From NCBI RefSeq assembly GCF_014201415.1, contig NZ_JACHEH010000002.1:372001-436000 (forward strand): DNA of 64,000 bases. The letters run 5' to 3'. This DNA is from Chelatococcus composti. Lineage in GTDB: Bacteria; Pseudomonadota; Alphaproteobacteria; Rhizobiales; Beijerinckiaceae. This document shows positions 1 through 9,210 of this stretch, in pieces; position 1 is the first letter of the stretch, and each line of letters begins with the position of its first letter. The notes beneath the pieces were generated by a model. It made no database searches. It was not told the origin of the DNA and worked only from the letters and a program-made list of their open reading frames with translations. Made by a program: the position numbers and the translations under genes.

Positions 1-1797
1 CTGGGTGGCGATGGCCAGCCCCATGTCCGCGAGCGGCCGCGTCAGCTCCTCGGCCTCCAGCACCGCCCTGAGGAAGGGATTGCGGGCGAGGCGCCGCTCC
101 TCGAAGGTGTCGCCCACCGGCACGCCGAAGAGAATGTTCTCCGCCACCGTGCCGTGGCGGTTGTAGCGCTCGGCAGCAAAGGGATCGACAAGATCCTCGA
201 TGCCGGCGGAGGCGAGTTCCGTGCGCACGGCGCGGCGGGCGTCGGCGATGAACGGGGCGAGGCGTGCCGCCGCGTGGGTGCCCACTGCACCGTTGAGGCC
301 TAGGCTGTAGACCTCGGCGTCGACCCCCACGAGCTTGAGCGAGGCTATCAGCCGGTCATCCCAGGCCTCGCTGTCCCGCGTCAGCTCCGGCGGCGCGCCA
401 TAGGTGAGGTTTTCCCTCAGGCTGCCGTCGAGCATGACCGGCTCGGCACCGGCATAGGCGATGACGGACGCCCTGTAGTCGTCGGACATGTCGCGCAGGT
501 CGACGCCGTCCACGAGGACCCGCCCTGCCGCGGGATCAAGCGCCCCGGCGAGGACGGCGGCGAACACGTCCGTCCCCGACCCCGGCGGCCCGACGAGGGC
601 GATGTGCGCCGGCAGGTCGAGGGCGATGTCGACGCCTTCGAGCCTCTGGCCAGTATGCGCGTCGAAGGCCGCGAGCCCTTCGACGGAGATGCGCTGCGGC
701 GTGGACTGCGGAAGGCGCGCCGACCGCTCGCGCCGGTCGGCACGCGCGTTGAGGCTGCCGACAGCGCGGGCCATCTCCTCGAGCGCCGCCCGGCCGTCGT
801 ACTGCCCGGAGAGCCAGCGCATGACCGCGTCGACCGGCCGCAGCATCAGAAAGGCGGCGAAAAGTCCGGCCACGAAGGCGCCGGGAGTCAGGACGCGCTC
901 GGCGGCGAGATTGCCGGCGATGACGATGAAGAGCGCCGGCAGGCCGTAGCGCACGACGGCGACGAGCGCCTGCCGGGCGACATGACGCCGTGCCCCTGCC
1001 GCCAGCCGGCCGGACTGGCGCGCCAGCATGGCGTTGAAGGCGCCGAACTCCGCCTGCCCCGTGCCGTGGACGCGAATGGCCGGCAGCCGCCGGGCCGTTT
1101 CCTCGGCCATGCGCCCCGCCTCGCGGTTGTTCTCGCGTGCGACGAGGCCCGCGGCTGCCCGCGCCTCCTGGAGCGGCCGCATCAGCGCGGCCGCGGCAAT
1201 GGCCCCGCCGAGGAAGAGAAGCCCGATCCACAGATGCTGCACGAAGCCGAACACGTGGATGACGACGATTTCCGCACCGGCGGCGAGCGGCACGGCCAGC
1301 GCCTCGCCCAGTGCCGGGGCGAGGCGGCCGACCCCTTCGCCAATCTGCCGCGCCGCGGTCTCCGCCTCGTCCTGCGCCGAGGGCCGGGCCGTCACGATGC
1401 GCCTGAACATGTCCTGCCGCAGCCCGTTCGCGGCCCGGCGCGACACCGCCGCCGCCAGAAGGGCGACAAGCGCCCTCAGCGCCACCTGCAGGAGGATGAG
1501 GGCAAGGAGCGTGGCGACGGCAGCCGTCAGATAGAGATCACGGCCAAGAGGGATGCCCTCGGACAGGACGATACTGCCGCCGCCGAGGACTCGCGGCAGC
1601 CCGAAGGAAAGGCGCAGAAACGGCACTCGCGCATCAGCACCGGCGAAACGCCCGCCGATGACGACGTCGTCGATCAGGGTCGCCAGGACGAAAAGGAAGA
1701 GAAAGACCGCTCCCGCCAGAAGGAGACCGACAAAGGCGATCCCCAGGTTGGGGCCCCGGCTGCTGCGCCAGGAAAGTCTTATGGGATCGCGTTCCAT
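1..1797 (-). CDS. ABC exporter, fused permease and degenerate ATPase domain (3' end cut by window edge)
   Basis: 599 codons are present; the C-terminus lies left of the window. The start ATG at 1797 follows a GGAG Shine-Dalgarno. A hydrophobic segment opens the protein (about residues 16-40), followed by an ABC exporter membrane region to about residue 360 and a nucleotide-binding domain from about 375. The Walker A position (residues 403-411) reads GPPGSGTDV, so the catalytic lysine is replaced by threonine. The Q-loop glutamine is also lost (YAGAEP, residues 448-453). After the usual RENxxYG stretch (about 462-467) there is an insertion of some 80 residues before a second ENILFG motif (about 549). 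The domain therefore looks unable to hydrolyse ATP in the usual way. Related Hyphomicrobiales proteins seem to share this layout (recollection). Substrate unknown. A second, active ATPase domain could lie beyond the edge. Confidence 0.85.
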   Translation of the reverse strand, partial: MERDPIRLSWRSSRGPNLGIAFVGLLLAGAVFLFLFVLATLIDDVVIGGRFAGADARVPFLRLSFGLPRVLGGGSIVLSEGIPLGRDLYLTAAVATLLALILLQVALRALVALLAAAVSRRAANGLRQDMFRRIVTARPSAQDEAETAARQIGEGVGRLAPALGEALAVPLAAGAEIVVIHVFGFVQHLWIGLLFLGGAIAAAALMRPLQEARAAAGLVARENNREAGRMAEETARRLPAIRVHGTGQAEFGAFNAMLARQSGRLAAGARRHVARQALVAVVRYGLPALFIVIAGNLAAERVLTPGAFVAGLFAAFLMLRPVDAVMRWLSGQYDGRAALEEMARAVGSLNARADRRERSARLPQSTPQRISVEGLAAFDAHTGQRLEGVDIALDLPAHIALVGPPGSGTDVFAAVLAGALDPAAGRVLVDGVDLRDMSDDYRASVIAYAGAEPVMLDGSLRENLTYGAPPELTRDSEAWDDRLIASLKLVGVDAEVYSLGLNGAVGTHAAARLAPFIADARRAVRTELASAGIEDLVDPFAAERYNRHGTVAENILFGVPVGDTFEERRLARNPFLRAVLEAEELTRPLADMGLAIATQ

Positions 1798-2013
1798 GTT
1801 TCTCCGGCAGCCAGTGGCGGGCCCGGTACGGCAACCCGCAGACCGTACTGAGCTTTGCGGTCAGATTGAACCGCTTTTCCGTAAAGAAGTCGCTGCCATG
1901 GTTAGAACGACCAGGCAGTCCCGCCCAAAGCATCACCGCGCACGGCTTGCCATGGATCGCCGTGTTGTGTCCTCCTTCACGTCAAGAACGACCGGCCTTG
2001 GGGGGAGGAAAAC

Positions 2014-3642
2014 GTGGCACCTGCGAACGGTGAGGGGGAAACGTTCGACTATATCGTTGTGGGCGCCGGCTCGGCCGGCTGCGTGCTCGCCAACCGCCTG
2101 TCGGCCGATGCGAGGCGCACCGTCCTTGTGCTGGAGGCTGGCGGGCGCGACAACTGGGTGTGGTTCCACATCCCCGTCGGCTATCTCTTCGCCATCGGCA
2201 ATCCCCGTGCCGACTGGATGTTTCGCACGGAAGCCGAGGCGGGCCTCAACGGGCGCGAGCTCGCCTATCCGCGCGGCAAGGTCATCGGCGGCTGCTCGGC
2301 CATCAACGCCATGATCTACATGCGCGGCCAGGCGGCGGACTACGAGCGCTGGCGGCAGATGGGCCTTCCCGGCTGGGGCTGGGACGACGTGCTGCCCCAC
2401 TTCCTGGCCATGGAGAACCACGTCGCCCCGCCCAACGCGCTGCACCGCAGCGGCGGGGAGTGGTGTGTCGACTATCCGCGCGTGCGCTGGGAGCTGCTCG
2501 ATGCCGTGCAGGACGCGGCCGAGAGCCTCGGCATCCCCAAGGTGGCGGACTTCAACACCGGCGACAACTTCGGCTCGTCCTACTTCCAGGTGAACCAGAA
2601 GAACGGACGCCGCTGGAGCGCGGCGCGCGGCTTCCTGAAGCCGGCGCTCCGCCGCCCCAACCTCAGGCTCGAGACGGGCGTGCATGTGGAGCGCATCCTC
2701 GTCGAGGACGGCCGCGCCACGGGCATCGTCTTCTCCCGCGGCCGGGAGCGCTTCACGATGCGTGCACGCGGCGAGGTGGTGCTCGCCGCCGGCGCCATCG
2801 GCACGCCGCAGCTGCTCGAGCTGAGCGGCATCGGCGATGCGCGCCGGCTCGCCGGGCTCGGCATCGAGCCCGTGCGTGACCTGCCCGGCGTCGGCGAGAA
2901 CCTGCAGGATCACCTGCAGCTGCGCCCCATCTTCAAGGTCTCGGGCGTGCGCACCCTCAACGAGGACTACGGGCGCCTTGCGAGGCGCGTCGCCATGGCG
3001 CTCGAATATGCGCTCTTCCGGCGCGGGCCTCTCACCATGGCCCCCTCGCAGCTCGGCATCTTCACCCGTTCCTCGCCCGAGTACGAGACGCCCAACCTGC
3101 AGTTCCACATCCAGCCGCTGTCGCTCGACAAGTTCGGGGACAGGCTGCACCCCTTCCCCGCCTTCACCGCGAGCGTGTGCAACCTGCGCCCGACGAGCCA
3201 CGGCTCGGTCCACGCGAAGAGCCCGGACGCGCACGTGCCGCCGGCGATCGCGCCCAACTACCTCTCCACCGAGGAGGACAGGCGCGTCGCCGTCGACGCC
3301 ATCCGCCTCGCGCGCCGGCTGGCCGCCGCCCCGCCGCTCGCGCGCTTCTCGCCCGAGGAATTCCGGCCCGGCGCGCATCTGACGAGCGACGAGGAGCTGG
3401 TCCGCGCCGCCGGCGATCTCGGCACCACCATCTTCCACCCCGTCGGCACGGCGCGCATGGGCCGCGACGACGATCCGCTCGCCGTTGTCGACACGCGGCT
3501 CAGGGTGCGCGGCATCGCGGGACTGCGCGTTGCCGATGCCTCGGTGATGCCGACCATCACCTCCGGAAACACCAACTCGCCCACCATGATGATCGCCGAC
3601 AAGGCGGCCGCCATGATGGCCGAGGATGCGCGGAACGCCTGA
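2014..3642 (+). CDS. GMC family oxidoreductase (choline/alcohol dehydrogenase-like)
   Basis: This 542-residue flavoprotein of the glucose-methanol-choline family oxidises an alcohol with FAD. The GTG start at 2014 is preceded by GGGGGGAGG. The N-terminal dinucleotide fold shows VVGAGSAGCVLANRLS (about residues 15-30). The GMC signature region around residues 80-100 includes PRGKVIGGCSAINAMIYMRG. The C-terminal catalytic block shows FHPVGTARMG, with the conserved active-site histidine, followed by DASVMP and SGNTN. Length is normal for the family. It stands alone, divergent from the ABC exporter, and the neighbours do not show the substrate; a betA-like choline or other alcohol dehydrogenase role is possible. 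Family assignment is firm, substrate open. Confidence 0.93.
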   Translation: MAPANGEGETFDYIVVGAGSAGCVLANRLSADARRTVLVLEAGGRDNWVWFHIPVGYLFAIGNPRADWMFRTEAEAGLNGRELAYPRGKVIGGCSAINAMIYMRGQAADYERWRQMGLPGWGWDDVLPHFLAMENHVAPPNALHRSGGEWCVDYPRVRWELLDAVQDAAESLGIPKVADFNTGDNFGSSYFQVNQKNGRRWSAARGFLKPALRRPNLRLETGVHVERILVEDGRATGIVFSRGRERFTMRARGEVVLAAGAIGTPQLLELSGIGDARRLAGLGIEPVRDLPGVGENLQDHLQLRPIFKVSGVRTLNEDYGRLARRVAMALEYALFRRGPLTMAPSQLGIFTRSSPEYETPNLQFHIQPLSLDKFGDRLHPFPAFTASVCNLRPTSHGSVHAKSPDAHVPPAIAPNYLSTEEDRRVAVDAIRLARRLAAAPPLARFSPEEFRPGAHLTSDEELVRAAGDLGTTIFHPVGTARMGRDDDPLAVVDTRLRVRGIAGLRVADASVMPTITSGNTNSPTMMIADKAAAMMAEDARNA

Positions 3643-3737
3643 GGGACACTGCTGCAATCGGTTTCCGCGTCGCCTTTTCCGGCTTATGTTGCGTCGTTTC
3701 GCCGCGGCGGTGTCGCGGCTGCCAGGGGAGATGATTC

Positions 3738-4316
3738 ATGGGGCTGGTCGACAGGGCAAAGAACATCATCGTCACGCCGCGGACGGAGTGGTCTGTCATC
3801 GCGGCCGAGGGCGGCACCGTCGGCGACATCTACCGCAACTACGTCGTCCCGCTCGCCCTCATCCCGGCCATCTGCAGCTTCGTCGGCATGTCGGTGCTGG
3901 GTTTCAGCCTGGGCGCCGACCACATGCGCGTGCCCTTCTTCAGCGGCCTCATCATGGCCGCGCTGCAGTTCGGCCTCGGGCTGCTCATCGTCTATCTCGT
4001 CGCGCTCGTCATCGACGCGCTGGCGCCGCGCTTCGACGGGCGCAAGGGCATGCTCCCGGCCTTCAAGCTGGCGGCCTACTCCTACACGCCAGCCTGGCTG
4101 ACGGGCATCTTCCTCCTCGTGCCAGTGCTCGGCTTCCTCTCCATCCTCGGGCTCTATGGCATCTACCTGCTCTATGTCGGGGCGCCGCGGCTGATGGCAA
4201 TCCCGGAGGGCAAGGCCGGCCTCTTCACCACCGCTGTCGTCGTCATCGCGCTCATCATGAGCTTCGTCCTCTCACTCGTGCTCGCCGCCTTCATGCCCGT
4301 GCCCGCCATGATGTAG
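3738..4316 (+). CDS. Yip1 family integral membrane protein
   Basis: The 192-residue protein has about five predicted membrane segments (roughly residues 33-55, 66-95, 112-130, 135-150 and 163-185). Its overall pattern matches bacterial Yip1/YIPF domain proteins, including an N-terminal conserved stretch IVTPRTEWSVIA. The ATG at 3738 has an AGGGGAGA Shine-Dalgarno. Function in bacteria is poorly defined. It lies 58 nt upstream of the mmcB ATG and may be transcribed with it. Confidence 0.8.
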   Translation: MGLVDRAKNIIVTPRTEWSVIAAEGGTVGDIYRNYVVPLALIPAICSFVGMSVLGFSLGADHMRVPFFSGLIMAALQFGLGLLIVYLVALVIDALAPRFDGRKGMLPAFKLAAYSYTPAWLTGIFLLVPVLGFLSILGLYGIYLLYVGAPRLMAIPEGKAGLFTTAVVVIALIMSFVLSLVLAAFMPVPAMM

Positions 4317-4374
4317 AACCAAATCCGTGCGAATCCGGGCAGGAGAGCGACTGCCAAAGCCACGGGCAACGACG

Positions 4375-4869
4375 ATGGGTGATCTGGCCTACCGGGCTGA
4401 CAACGCGCTGGTGCTGCCGGAAGACGGGCGCCAGTCGCCGGTCGCGCTCGCCGTACAGCGCGGCGTGCGGCGCCTCTTCGCCAGCCTGGGCCAGGTGACG
4501 GTGACGGAACTCACCCTCGCCTCCGGACGCAGGGCTGATGTCGTGGCGCTCGCGCCCGACGGACGCATCACCGTCGTCGAGGTGAAGTCCTGCCTTGCGG
4601 ATTTCCGTGCCGACGGCAAGTGGCAGGACTACCGCGCCTTCTGCGACCGGCTGTTCTTCGCTGTCACCGAGGACTTTCCGCAGGAGGTGCTGCCCGAGGA
4701 GACGGGGCTTATCGTCGCCGACCAGTACGGCGCCGCCGTGTTGCGCGAGGCGCCCCTGCACCCGCTGCCCGGTGCCCGCCGCAAGGAGGTGACGCTGCGC
4801 TTCGCCCGCGCCGCCGCCTCGCGTCTCCATGCCGCCCTCGATCCCGAGGGCGCACGCGGCATCCTCTGA
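4375..4869 (+). CDS. mmcB: MmcB family DNA repair protein
   Basis: 164 residues from the ATG at 4375; a GTG at 4327 in the same frame would add 16 residues of unlikely composition, and neither start has a strong Shine-Dalgarno. The central region carries a PD-(D/E)xK-like nuclease signature: GRRADVVALAPDG followed by ITVVEVKS, with the D and ExK spaced as in restriction-type folds. MmcB was described in Caulobacter as a damage-inducible gene needed for mitomycin C resistance (family knowledge). I looked for the alphaproteobacterial LexA box GAAC-N7-GAAC directly upstream and do not see a good copy. Family assignment is strong, catalytic activity is inferred. Confidence 0.88.
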   Translation: MGDLAYRADNALVLPEDGRQSPVALAVQRGVRRLFASLGQVTVTELTLASGRRADVVALAPDGRITVVEVKSCLADFRADGKWQDYRAFCDRLFFAVTEDFPQEVLPEETGLIVADQYGAAVLREAPLHPLPGARRKEVTLRFARAAASRLHAALDPEGARGIL

Positions 4870-4987
4870 GCCCCGCCCCATCCGGCACGGGGCTTGCTCG
4901 ACACGCCCCGCAAGCAGGCGCATGCCAGCCGATAGCCCGGCCAGCGTCGCCTTGCGGGACAGGGCGTGCCAGAACGGAGCAGCCAGC

Positions 4988-6040
4988 ATGACCTCGCCTT
5001 TCTCGAGCGCCGAGCGCATCGCCTGGGTCGATGCCGCCAAGGGGATCTGCATCATCCTCGTGGTCATGATGCACGCGACCCTCGGCCTCGGCGAGGCGGT
5101 GGAGCGCGAGGGCTGGATGCATGTGGTGGTCGCCTTCGCCAAGCCCTTCCGCATGCCGGACTTCTTCCTCGTCTCGGGCCTGTTTCTCGGCCGGGCGATC
5201 ACGCGCGACTGGCGCACCTTCGCCGACCGGCGCATCGTGCATTTCCTCTATTTCTACGGCCTCTGGTACGTCATCCAATTCGCCCTGAAGGGCTGGAGCC
5301 TTGCCGGCGGTGACCCCGTGGAGTTCGTGCGCCTCTTCGCGCTCGGTTTCATCGAGCCGTTCGGCACGCTGTGGTTCATCTATATGCTCGCCGTCTATTC
5401 GGTGACGGTGAAGCTGCTGCAGCGGCTGCCGCCGTTGGTGCTCCTTGCCGGTGCCGCCGCGCTGCAGATCGCCCATGTCGAGAGCGGCTGGCTGGTGATC
5501 GACGCCTTTTGCGCCTACTTCGCCTACTTCGTTGCCGGCTACGTCTTCGCCCCGCGCGTCTTCGCCATCGCCGCCTGGGCGGGGCGCAATGCCCTGCCAG
5601 CCCTGGTGGGCCTCGCGTTCTGGGCCTTCGTCAACGGCTTTGCCGCCTTTGCGCCGAGCAGCTTCGCCGGACAGACCGTCGCCTCGCTGCCGGGCGTGAG
5701 CCTCATCCTGGGGCTTGCAGGGGCGGTCGCCATCACGACCGTCGCGGCGCTGCTCACGAGCCGCGGCTGGGCCGGCCCGCTGGCCTACTGCGGCGAACGC
5801 TCCCTCGTCGTCTATCTCGCCTTCTTCCTGCCGATGGCGGCGACGCGCGCCATCCTTGTCAAGACGGGCCTCGTCGATGCCGTCGGCGTCGGCTGGGGGG
5901 CCGCCCTCGTCACAGCCGCCGCCGTCGTCATCCCGCTTGTCTTCGAGCGGCTCGTGCGCGGCACGGTGCTCGACTTCCTCTTTGTGCGGCCCGGGGCCTG
6001 CCACATCGCCGCCCCGGCACGCCTCGCGCAGGCCGGCTGA
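4988..6040 (+). CDS. acyltransferase 3 family membrane protein
   Basis: This 350-residue polytopic protein resembles OpgC/acyltransferase 3 enzymes, which move acyl groups onto sugars or other envelope molecules. ATG 4988 is chosen because GGAG lies 9 nt upstream and the family match begins there (AERIAWVDAAKGICIILVV); the open frame extends upstream to 4829 but overlaps mmcB. The conserved N-terminal histidine lies in VVMMHATLG. About ten hydrophobic segments follow, ending near FLFVRPG. No glycan gene cluster adjoins it, so the acceptor is unknown. Confidence 0.85.
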   Translation: MTSPFSSAERIAWVDAAKGICIILVVMMHATLGLGEAVEREGWMHVVVAFAKPFRMPDFFLVSGLFLGRAITRDWRTFADRRIVHFLYFYGLWYVIQFALKGWSLAGGDPVEFVRLFALGFIEPFGTLWFIYMLAVYSVTVKLLQRLPPLVLLAGAAALQIAHVESGWLVIDAFCAYFAYFVAGYVFAPRVFAIAAWAGRNALPALVGLAFWAFVNGFAAFAPSSFAGQTVASLPGVSLILGLAGAVAITTVAALLTSRGWAGPLAYCGERSLVVYLAFFLPMAATRAILVKTGLVDAVGVGWGAALVTAAAVVIPLVFERLVRGTVLDFLFVRPGACHIAAPARLAQAG

Positions 6041-6146
6041 GGACGCGGTCCGGCGGGCGAGCGAAACGGATCGCGAACGCGGACGAGGCGTGGCATAGTC
6101 CCGCCCCGACCTTACCGGCGATTCCAGCGAAGTATCCGTCCGAGCC

Positions 6147-9100
6147 ATGACCGACCAAACCGCCCCCGCCGATGCCGTCCACGCCGCCCGCGCGCTGAAG
6201 CCGGGGGACCATGTCTTCCTCGTCGACGGCTCGTCCTTCGTCTTCCGGGCCTACTTCCAGTCCATGAACCAGGACCGGAAGTACAACTACCGTTCGGACG
6301 GCCTGCCCACGGGCGCCGTGCGCCTGTTCTGCACCAAGCTGTTCCAGTTCATCCGCGAGGGCGCGGTCGGCATCATGCCGACCCACCTCGCCATCATCTT
6401 CGACAAGTCGGAACAGTCGTTCCGCAAGGAGATCTACCCGCCCTACAAGGCGAACCGGCAGGAGCCGCCGGAGGATCTCGTCCCCCAGTTCCCCCTCATG
6501 CGCGAGGCGGTGCGCGCCTTCGGTCTCAAGCCCGTGGAGCAGGACCGCTACGAGGCGGACGACCTCATCGCCACCTATGCGCGCCAGGCGACGGAGGCCG
6601 GGGCCGACGTGCTCATCATCTCCGCCGACAAGGACCTGATGCAGCTCATCCGGCCGGGCGTTTCCATGTACGACCCCGCCTCCGGCACCCAGTCGAAGGG
6701 CAGCTACCGGCCCGAGCGGCGCATCGGCCGGGATGAGGTACTGGAATATTTTGGCGTCGAGCCGGAGAAGGTGGTGGACGTGCAATCGCTCGCCGGCGAT
6801 TCGACAGACAACGTGCCCGGAGCCCCCGGCATCGGCATCAAGACGGCCGCCCAGCTCATCAACGAATACGGCGACCTCGACACGCTCATCGCCCGCGCCG
6901 GCGAGATCAAGCAGCCGAAGCGCCGCGAGACGCTCACGAACCCGCAGATCGTCGAGCAGATCCTCATCTCCCGCCGGCTCGTCTCGCTGGTCGACGACGT
7001 GGCCGTCGAAACGCCGCTCGCCGATCTCGCGCTCGTGCCGCCCGATCCGCAGCGCCTCGTCGCCTTCCTGAAGGCGATGGAGTTCACCACCATCACCAAG
7101 CGCGTCGGCGAACTCTATGAGATCGATGTCTCGGCCGTGGAGCCGGACGCCCGCCTCGCCGCGCCGGGCGCGGGCCTCGGCTGGAGCCCCGCCGATCCCA
7201 CCGGAGACAGTACGCCCTCCGCCACGCCGCCGTCTGCCGCCACACCAACCGGACCGGGCGACGATCTCCTCGTCCCGGCGGCGCTCGTCGCGAGCCGCGC
7301 GGCCGAGGCAACCGCCACCCCGGTCGACCGCAGCACCTACGAAACGGTGACGAGCCTGGAACGCCTCGAGGCGTGGATCGCCGAGGCGCGCGAGCGTGGC
7401 TACGTGGCCGTCGATACGGAGACGAACTCCGTCGACGCCATGCAGGCCGAGCTCGTCGGCTTCTCTCTCGCCACGGCGCCCGGCAGGGCCTGTTATGTAC
7501 CCCTGCAGCACCGCGACGGGGACGACCTTTTCGGCAACGGCCTCGCGCCCGGCCAGATCCCCCTGCGCGAGGCGTTGGCGCTGCTGCAGCCGCTCCTCGA
7601 GGATCCGTCGGTGCTCAAGATCGGCCAGAACCTGAAGTTCGACTGGCTCATCTTCGCCCGGCACGGCATCACGCTGACGCCCTACGACGACACGATGCTG
7701 ATCTCCTATGTGCTCGATGCCGGCCGCAGTGCGCACGGCATGGACGCCCTGTCGGAGAGGCATCTTGGCCACACGCCCATCGCCTTCACGGAGGTCGCGG
7801 GCTCCGGCAAGGCGCAGGTCACCTTCGACAAGGTGGCGATCGACAAGGCCACTGCCTATGCGGCCGAGGATGCGGACGTCACCCTGCGCCTGTGGCTCGT
7901 GCTCAAGCCGCGCCTCGTGGCCGAGGGACTGACGAGCGTCTACGAGACCCTGGAGCGCCCGATGGTGGAGACGCTGGCGCGCATGGAGCGCCGGGGCATC
8001 GCCATCGACCGCACCATCCTCTCGCGCCTGTCCGGCGACTTCGCCCAGAAGCTCGCGGCCCTCGAGGAGGAGATCTACGCCCTCGCCGGCGAGCGCTTCA
8101 CCATCGGCAGCCCCAAGCAGCTCGGCGACATCCTCTTCGGCAAGATGGGCCTGCCCGGCGCCAAGAAAACGAAGACCGGCCAGTGGGCGACCGGCGCCGG
8201 CGTGCTCGAGGATCTCGCCGCCGAGGGCCATGCGCTGCCGGCGAAGATTCTCGACTGGCGCCAGCTCGCCAAGCTCAAGTCGACCTACACGGACGCCCTG
8301 CCAGGCTTCGTCAACCCCGAGACGCAGCGCGTGCATACCTGCTTCTCGCTCGCCGCGACCACGACGGGCCGGCTGTCGTCGTCGGAGCCGAACATCCAGA
8401 ACATCCCCGTGCGCACGGAGGAAGGCCGCAAGATCCGCACCGCCTTTGTCGCCGCGCCGGGCACCAAGCTCGTCTCGGCCGACTACAGCCAGATCGAGCT
8501 GCGCGTCCTCGCCCATATCGCGGAAATTCCGCAGCTCCGGCAGGCCTTCGCCGACGGCATCGACATCCACGCCATGACAGCCTCGGAGATGTTCGGCGTG
8601 CCGGTTCAGGGCATGGATCCCCTCGTGCGGCGGCGCGCCAAGGCCATCAATTTCGGCATCATCTACGGCATCTCGGCCTTCGGCCTCGCCAACCAGCTCG
8701 GCATTCCGCGCGAGGAGGCGTCGGCCTACATCCGCAAGTATTTCGAGCGCTTCCCCGGCATCCGCGACTACATGGAGGAGACCAAGCGCTTCTGCCGGGA
8801 ACACGGCTACGTGACGACGCTCTTCGGACGCGTCTGCCACTATCCGCAGATCAAGTCGTCCAACCCCTCCGAACGCGCCTTCGTGGAGCGTCAGGCGATC
8901 AACGCTCCTATCCAGGGCTCGGCCGCCGACATCATCCGCCGCGCCATGGTGCGCATGGACGAGGCGCTGGAGAGCGCCGGCCTCCACGCCCGCATGCTGC
9001 TGCAGGTGCATGACGAGCTCGTCTTCGAGGTGCCGGAGGAGGAGGTGGAGCGCGCGCTGCCGCTCATCACGCGCGTGATGCGCGAGGCGCCGAACCCTGC

Positions 9101-9167
9101 CGTCGCGCTCGCCGTGCCGCTCGAGGTCGAGGCGCGGGCCGCGGACAACTGGGAGGAGGCGCACTGA
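6147..9167 (+). CDS. polA: DNA polymerase I
   Basis: The 1006-residue full-length polymerase I acts in Okazaki fragment processing and excision repair. Three domains are visible. The 5'-3' exonuclease is residues about 20-310 (FLVDGSSFVFRAYF, DKDLMQLI, GIGIKTAAQL). The 3'-5' proofreading domain is about 395-590, with intact Exo I (VAVDTETNS), Exo II (GQNLKFDW) and Exo III (YAAEDAD) residues. The polymerase is about 640-1006, with motif A SADYSQIELRVLAHI, motif B RRAKAINFGIIYGIS and motif C QVHDELVF. A Pro/Ala/Thr-rich linker (about residues 345-385) separates the first two domains. All catalytic residues are present, so all three activities are expected. The ATG at 6147 has only a weak Shine-Dalgarno. 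Confidence 0.98.
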   Translation: MTDQTAPADAVHAARALKPGDHVFLVDGSSFVFRAYFQSMNQDRKYNYRSDGLPTGAVRLFCTKLFQFIREGAVGIMPTHLAIIFDKSEQSFRKEIYPPYKANRQEPPEDLVPQFPLMREAVRAFGLKPVEQDRYEADDLIATYARQATEAGADVLIISADKDLMQLIRPGVSMYDPASGTQSKGSYRPERRIGRDEVLEYFGVEPEKVVDVQSLAGDSTDNVPGAPGIGIKTAAQLINEYGDLDTLIARAGEIKQPKRRETLTNPQIVEQILISRRLVSLVDDVAVETPLADLALVPPDPQRLVAFLKAMEFTTITKRVGELYEIDVSAVEPDARLAAPGAGLGWSPADPTGDSTPSATPPSAATPTGPGDDLLVPAALVASRAAEATATPVDRSTYETVTSLERLEAWIAEARERGYVAVDTETNSVDAMQAELVGFSLATAPGRACYVPLQHRDGDDLFGNGLAPGQIPLREALALLQPLLEDPSVLKIGQNLKFDWLIFARHGITLTPYDDTMLISYVLDAGRSAHGMDALSERHLGHTPIAFTEVAGSGKAQVTFDKVAIDKATAYAAEDADVTLRLWLVLKPRLVAEGLTSVYETLERPMVETLARMERRGIAIDRTILSRLSGDFAQKLAALEEEIYALAGERFTIGSPKQLGDILFGKMGLPGAKKTKTGQWATGAGVLEDLAAEGHALPAKILDWRQLAKLKSTYTDALPGFVNPETQRVHTCFSLAATTTGRLSSSEPNIQNIPVRTEEGRKIRTAFVAAPGTKLVSADYSQIELRVLAHIAEIPQLRQAFADGIDIHAMTASEMFGVPVQGMDPLVRRRAKAINFGIIYGISAFGLANQLGIPREEASAYIRKYFERFPGIRDYMEETKRFCREHGYVTTLFGRVCHYPQIKSSNPSERAFVERQAINAPIQGSAADIIRRAMVRMDEALESAGLHARMLLQVHDELVFEVPEEEVERALPLITRVMREAPNPAVALAVPLEVEARAADNWEEAH

Positions 9168-9169
9168 CC

Positions 9170-9190
9170 GGCGGCGCGCCCCGCGCCGCC
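9170..9190. terminator. GC hairpin between convergent polA and pncA
   Basis: A perfect 8-bp inverted repeat (GGCGGCGC, loop GCCCC, GCGCCGCC) lies between the stop codons of polA and pncA. No T-run follows on either strand, so this may be a weak or Rho-assisted bidirectional terminator rather than a classical intrinsic one. Confidence 0.4.
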
Positions 9191-9210
9191 CGTCGGCCAG
9201 GCTGGGGCGC

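Noticed and set aside
4280-4375. LexA-type SOS box in front of mmcB
   Set aside because: Only a single GAAC is present; the second half-site at 7-nt spacing is missing.
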